NCBI GenBank assembly: GCA_937923575.1
Contig: CALDUL010000028.1
Coordinates: 1-64,000 of the forward strand
Source: an uncultured Algimonas sp.
Lineage (GTDB): Bacteria > Pseudomonadota > Alphaproteobacteria > Caulobacterales > Maricaulaceae
Length of the DNA stretch: 64,000 nt
Direction of reading: 5' to 3'
Positions 61,095 to 64,000 of the stretch are shown piece by piece. The notes under the pieces were generated by a model. The model was not told where the DNA came from. It searched no databases and saw nothing but the letters and a program-made list of their open reading frames with translations. Each line of letters starts with the position of its first letter. Positions within the stretch are counted from its first letter, which is position 1. The position numbers and the translations under genes are program-made.

Positions 61095-64000
61095 ATGCGT
61101 AGATTTTTCGAAGACCGGCTGTCGCTCGAGCTGGGAACAGGCCTCGTCGGGCTGGACTTCGCCGATGGATTTCAGGCCGTGGACTTCCGCGCAGACTTTG
61201 CCGGAACAGATGGCCTTGCGCTCGCCAAACCCGTGCAGCCTGCCCGTATGGAAGCGGACGATCACGGCAATGACGCCGCCAGCGCGACCGTGCTGGAACA
61301 GGGCGTGTTCCAGTCGGCGATGCTGGAAACGGCGGATGACGAGGACTGGTTCTCGCTCCAGGTCACGGCCGGCACTGAAGTCGTCGTCACCACATCGCTG
61401 GAGCTGGGCGGCTTGACCGACGCCACCTACCGCATCGTGGACCAGGACGGCGTGGACGTGCCCTTCACGGCAACCGAGAACGACAATATGGAGACGCTCT
61501 CCACTGTCGCCATCGACTATGACGGCCTGCTCTTCATCGTCGCGGTGGCGAACGGGGCGGGCGATCTGCCCTATATGCTGAGCGCGCGCACGGCGCAGGA
61601 CGATTTCGGCGACACACCCGAAACGGCCGGAGCCCCTGACGCCAATGGCCTGATCGCGGGCGAGATCGAAGCGCAGGGCGATTCCGATTGGTTCGAGATC
61701 GAGGTGAGCGGCAGTGACAACACGCTGCTGGCGCTGTTCAACAATCCCGACTTCGAGCTGCAGCAAGTGACGCTGTCGCTCTATGACGCCAGCGGGCAGC
61801 AACTGTTCGCGACCGAGCTGGACACCTTCGTGCAGGACCCGACTCCCTTTGCCGATCTCGGCAATGGCACCTATTACCTCGGCGTGTCGGCCGGGTTCGG
61901 CGCGGGCAGCTACACGGTCCAGACGTCTTTTGCCACGGATGACTATGGCAGTTCGCTGGCCCAAGCGGAAAGCTTCGCCTTCGATACGCAATATAGCGGC
62001 ACGATCGACTATGCGGGCGACCGCGACGTTTTCACTTTCACCTTGCTGGAGTCCTCGCAGATCAGCTTCGATCTGGTCGAGAACGGCGTGCAGGATGTCT
62101 TCCTCGAAGTTCAGAACGTCGACACGCGCGAGACCAGTTCCGGCTCCAGCTCCTTCGTCGCCAGCCTCGCTGCGGGCACCTACACGATCAGCGCGCAGGG
62201 CTTTGACGGTACCGGCGAATACAGCTTCTCGGCCAGTGGCGGCGAGGCGGCGGCGGACGATACGCCGGGCAATGCGTCGACGACCCGCGTGGCAGAGGTC
62301 AACGGCGCGTCCGTGTCCGGCGTGATCGAGTTCGGGGGCGACGACGACTGGTTCCAGATCTCGACCGTGCAGGGCCAGACCTATGAGTTCAGCCTGCCGG
62401 ACAATGCGTTGGACGACCTCACCATCCAGGTCGTCGATGGTAATGGCAATGTCGTGGACGAGGCATTCGTCGAGGCGAGCTTCGACCTCACGGAGGTCTT
62501 TGTCGGCTTCGTCGCCTCGCAGACAGGCGATTATTTCCTCAGCATCTCGGAGGGCAATAGCGGCTTCTTCGAACCGATCTCCTATGATTTCACCATCGCG
62601 AGCGAGGCAGTCGCCGAGGACGACTTCGCGTCGGACACATCGACCACGGGCGTCGTCACGATCAATGCCGACGGCACTACCGGATCGCTCGGCGGTGTGC
62701 TGGAAGAGAGCGGGGATAGCGACTGGTTCGCCTTCGACGCCGTGGCCGGACAGACGCTGCAGTTCATCGGAACGACCGAGATCGTCTTCGAAATCTATGA
62801 CGCCAACGGCGTCCGGGTCACGGAGGGCGTGCGGCTGACGGGCGGGCAGATGGACCCGGGCAGCGCCGTGTTCGATGTCGCGGATAGCGGGCAGTATTTC
62901 GTCGCCGTGTCTCAGTCTTCGGGCGTTGCGCCGATCAACTACGGGGCGAGCTATGCCGTCGTCCCGAGCGATGAGACGGGACCGATCGATCCGGGCGACA
63001 CGGTGACGGTCTTTCTGTCCGACGCCCAGGACGTCGACGATTACACCATCACTCTGGAAGCCGGGACGGAATATTATTTTTCCGGCGGCGGCAATGCCTC
63101 GATGGTCGACCTGCTCGACAGTATCGAGAACTTTACAGCGGGATTTGACACGCAGCGCGTCTTCACGGTTTCGGAATCTGCCGACTATATCCTGCGCTTC
63201 ATGCTCGATGCGTTTTCGGTGCCGAGCGAGCTGTTCAACTTCCGCCTGATCGAAGTGCCGGATGACGAAGTCACGGTGTCCACAACCCAGGCCGCGCTGG
63301 AAGCGGGCGTGCTCTCCTTCTCCCACGGGCAGGACGATCTGGACGGCTATAGTTTCGATCTCAGCGGCTCGAGCTCGCGCGCTTTCCGCGTAATTTTCGA
63401 AGACGAGGATGCGGGCGTGGCGCTCGACAATTCCGTAACGGGCGCGGGTGGCCCGTCCACCGTGTCGGGCACGCTGGGCGGCGTTCTCACCGTCTATTTC
63501 GAAGACAGCCTCGGCGATACCGGAGAGCTGGTGCTGACAGGCGCGAGCGACGGCGAATATAAATTCCGTATCGAGGAGATCGAGGACGACTTCGTCAACT
63601 CTTCTGCTACGACCAGCACGCTGAGCATTGGCGACGATGGCACGGTCTCGGGCGATATCCAGTTCGCGGGCGATTCCGACTGGCACGCGATCACGGTGAG
63701 CGAAGCCGTGGCACTCCGCCTGTCGGCAGCCGGCACTCAGGGCGTTTTCTTCGCGACACCCGTCGATGCGCAGGGCAATGATCTGAATGTCGATCCATTT
63801 GCATCGGGAACCGATCCGCAGACGGTCGTGCTCGACGCGGGCGAGACGATCTATGTCGCCGTGAGCGGCGATAATCCCGATTTCGGCGCCTATAATCTGC
63901 GCGCGGACGTCATCCCCGACGATCACGCCAACGGCGCGGACGGCGCGACCGTCATCAATGTCGGCGACAGCGTGGTCGCGCGCACCGACTACCACACCGA
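61095..64000 (+). CDS. Giant protein with tandem PPC-like domains, C-terminally cut by the window end
   Basis: A reading frame without stop from the ATG at 61095 to the window end (968 codons visible). After about 50 residues (MRRFFEDRLSLELGTG...) it is built of about nine copies of a PPC-like (pre-peptidase C-terminal) unit of about 95-125 residues. Each has the pattern DD-x(n)-TA...G-x-SGxI...GDxDWFxI, e.g. DDEDWFSL, GDSDWFEI, DDDWFQI, GDSDWFAF and GDSDWHAI. There is no signal peptide, so type I secretion or a C-terminal signal beyond the window is possible. GAGGGGAAG precedes the start. Function unknown; a surface or secreted adhesin/enzyme is a guess. Confidence 0.8.
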   Translation, partial: MRRFFEDRLSLELGTGLVGLDFADGFQAVDFRADFAGTDGLALAKPVQPARMEADDHGNDAASATVLEQGVFQSAMLETADDEDWFSLQVTAGTEVVVTTSLELGGLTDATYRIVDQDGVDVPFTATENDNMETLSTVAIDYDGLLFIVAVANGAGDLPYMLSARTAQDDFGDTPETAGAPDANGLIAGEIEAQGDSDWFEIEVSGSDNTLLALFNNPDFELQQVTLSLYDASGQQLFATELDTFVQDPTPFADLGNGTYYLGVSAGFGAGSYTVQTSFATDDYGSSLAQAESFAFDTQYSGTIDYAGDRDVFTFTLLESSQISFDLVENGVQDVFLEVQNVDTRETSSGSSSFVASLAAGTYTISAQGFDGTGEYSFSASGGEAAADDTPGNASTTRVAEVNGASVSGVIEFGGDDDWFQISTVQGQTYEFSLPDNALDDLTIQVVDGNGNVVDEAFVEASFDLTEVFVGFVASQTGDYFLSISEGNSGFFEPISYDFTIASEAVAEDDFASDTSTTGVVTINADGTTGSLGGVLEESGDSDWFAFDAVAGQTLQFIGTTEIVFEIYDANGVRVTEGVRLTGGQMDPGSAVFDVADSGQYFVAVSQSSGVAPINYGASYAVVPSDETGPIDPGDTVTVFLSDAQDVDDYTITLEAGTEYYFSGGGNASMVDLLDSIENFTAGFDTQRVFTVSESADYILRFMLDAFSVPSELFNFRLIEVPDDEVTVSTTQAALEAGVLSFSHGQDDLDGYSFDLSGSSSRAFRVIFEDEDAGVALDNSVTGAGGPSTVSGTLGGVLTVYFEDSLGDTGELVLTGASDGEYKFRIEEIEDDFVNSSATTSTLSIGDDGTVSGDIQFAGDSDWHAITVSEAVALRLSAAGTQGVFFATPVDAQGNDLNVDPFASGTDPQTVVLDAGETIYVAVSGDNPDFGAYNLRADVIPDDHANGADGATVINVGDSVVARTDYHT

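Noticed and set aside
61008-63995. A 995-codon open frame on the minus strand
   Set aside because: The protein (Asp/Arg/Val/Ala-rich, no motifs) is antisense to the PPC-repeat gene, whose plus-strand repeats are unmistakable.
1-64000. Search for tRNA, rRNA, CRISPR, IS elements and prophage genes
   Set aside because: No T-loop GGTTCGAATCC-type signal, regular spacer array, transposase or phage structural gene was seen by reading the gaps and genes; subtle cases could be missed without computation.

Overview
The window looks like a piece of a GC-rich alphaproteobacterial chromosome, probably from the Caulobacterales/Maricaulales (Hyphomonadaceae-like stalked or marine bacteria). The main evidence is the block hemJ-hemE-[gap]-ppsR-maf-aroE-coaE-dnaQ. 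In Caulobacter and Rickettsia the replication origin lies between hemE and the ppsR (RP001/DUF299) gene. Three perfect parS palindromes sit next to parA-parB, 6-7 kb from that gap. Other genes typical of this group are a CC0125/CC1285-like lipoprotein, a SapC protein, DUF3576, HemJ and an H+-pyrophosphatase. I found no tRNA, rRNA, CRISPR array, insertion sequence, integrase or prophage gene. The taxonomy is inferred from gene order and family resemblance only.

Layout. 0-3 kb: a truncated exported protein, a VanZ-like protein, pterin carbinolamine dehydratase and a DUF885 protein. 3-7.2 kb: three tandem paralogous lipoprotein/beta-barrel genes. 7.4-10.3 kb: a tight operon of pyridoxal kinase, an EstB-type serine hydrolase and two hotdog thioesterases. 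10.3-20.3 kb: SapC, prolyl oligopeptidase, a BON-MscS channel, a Tat-like lipoprotein serine hydrolase, dapF, two SIMPL lipoproteins and a CC0125-like lipoprotein. 20.4-31 kb: a small membrane protein, an RHH-like/TM/EF-hand protein, hppA, a PQQ-type sugar dehydrogenase, thpR, an aldo-keto reductase, a BI-1 protein, nth, an FMN reductase and dapB. 31-43 kb: lolA, putA plus an Lrp regulator, nupC, purine nucleoside phosphorylase, purU, xth, a DAACS transporter, a PfkB adenosine-type kinase and an ATP-grasp protein. 43-48.5 kb: an orphan OmpR-type regulator, a YkuD protein, yggS, a ThiE-GNAT fusion, a porin and DUF3576. 48.5-60.1 kb: the origin-proximal block, hemJ-hemE, candidate origin, ppsR-maf-aroE-coaE-dnaQ, then the oppositely transcribed mnmE-mnmG-rsmG-parA-parB set with parS sites. 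60.1-64 kb: a GDPD-like lipoprotein and the start of a very large protein built from PPC-like repeats, cut by the window end.

Most genes are housekeeping: lysine/diaminopimelate synthesis (dapB, dapF), heme (hemE, hemJ), shikimate (aroE), CoA (coaE), DNA repair (nth, xth), tRNA/rRNA modification (mnmE, mnmG, rsmG), PLP economy (pdxY, yggS), purine salvage (nupC, PNP, adenosine kinase), proline catabolism (putA plus regulator) and envelope biogenesis (lolA, porin, lipoproteins).

The most interesting non-coding signal is a dispersed element of about 115-140 bp. It is present three times (10334-10469 +, 10552-10668 -, 25567-25703 +), each time immediately 3' of a gene and in that gene's orientation. 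Its stems are preserved although their sequence changes between copies, which suggests a structured 3'-UTR RNA or a palindromic repeat family. Second in interest are the origin neighbourhood with a relocated par cluster, and several unusual domain combinations: ThiE-GNAT, RHH-like/TM/EF-hand, and lipoprotein plus glycine-rich linker plus beta-barrel.
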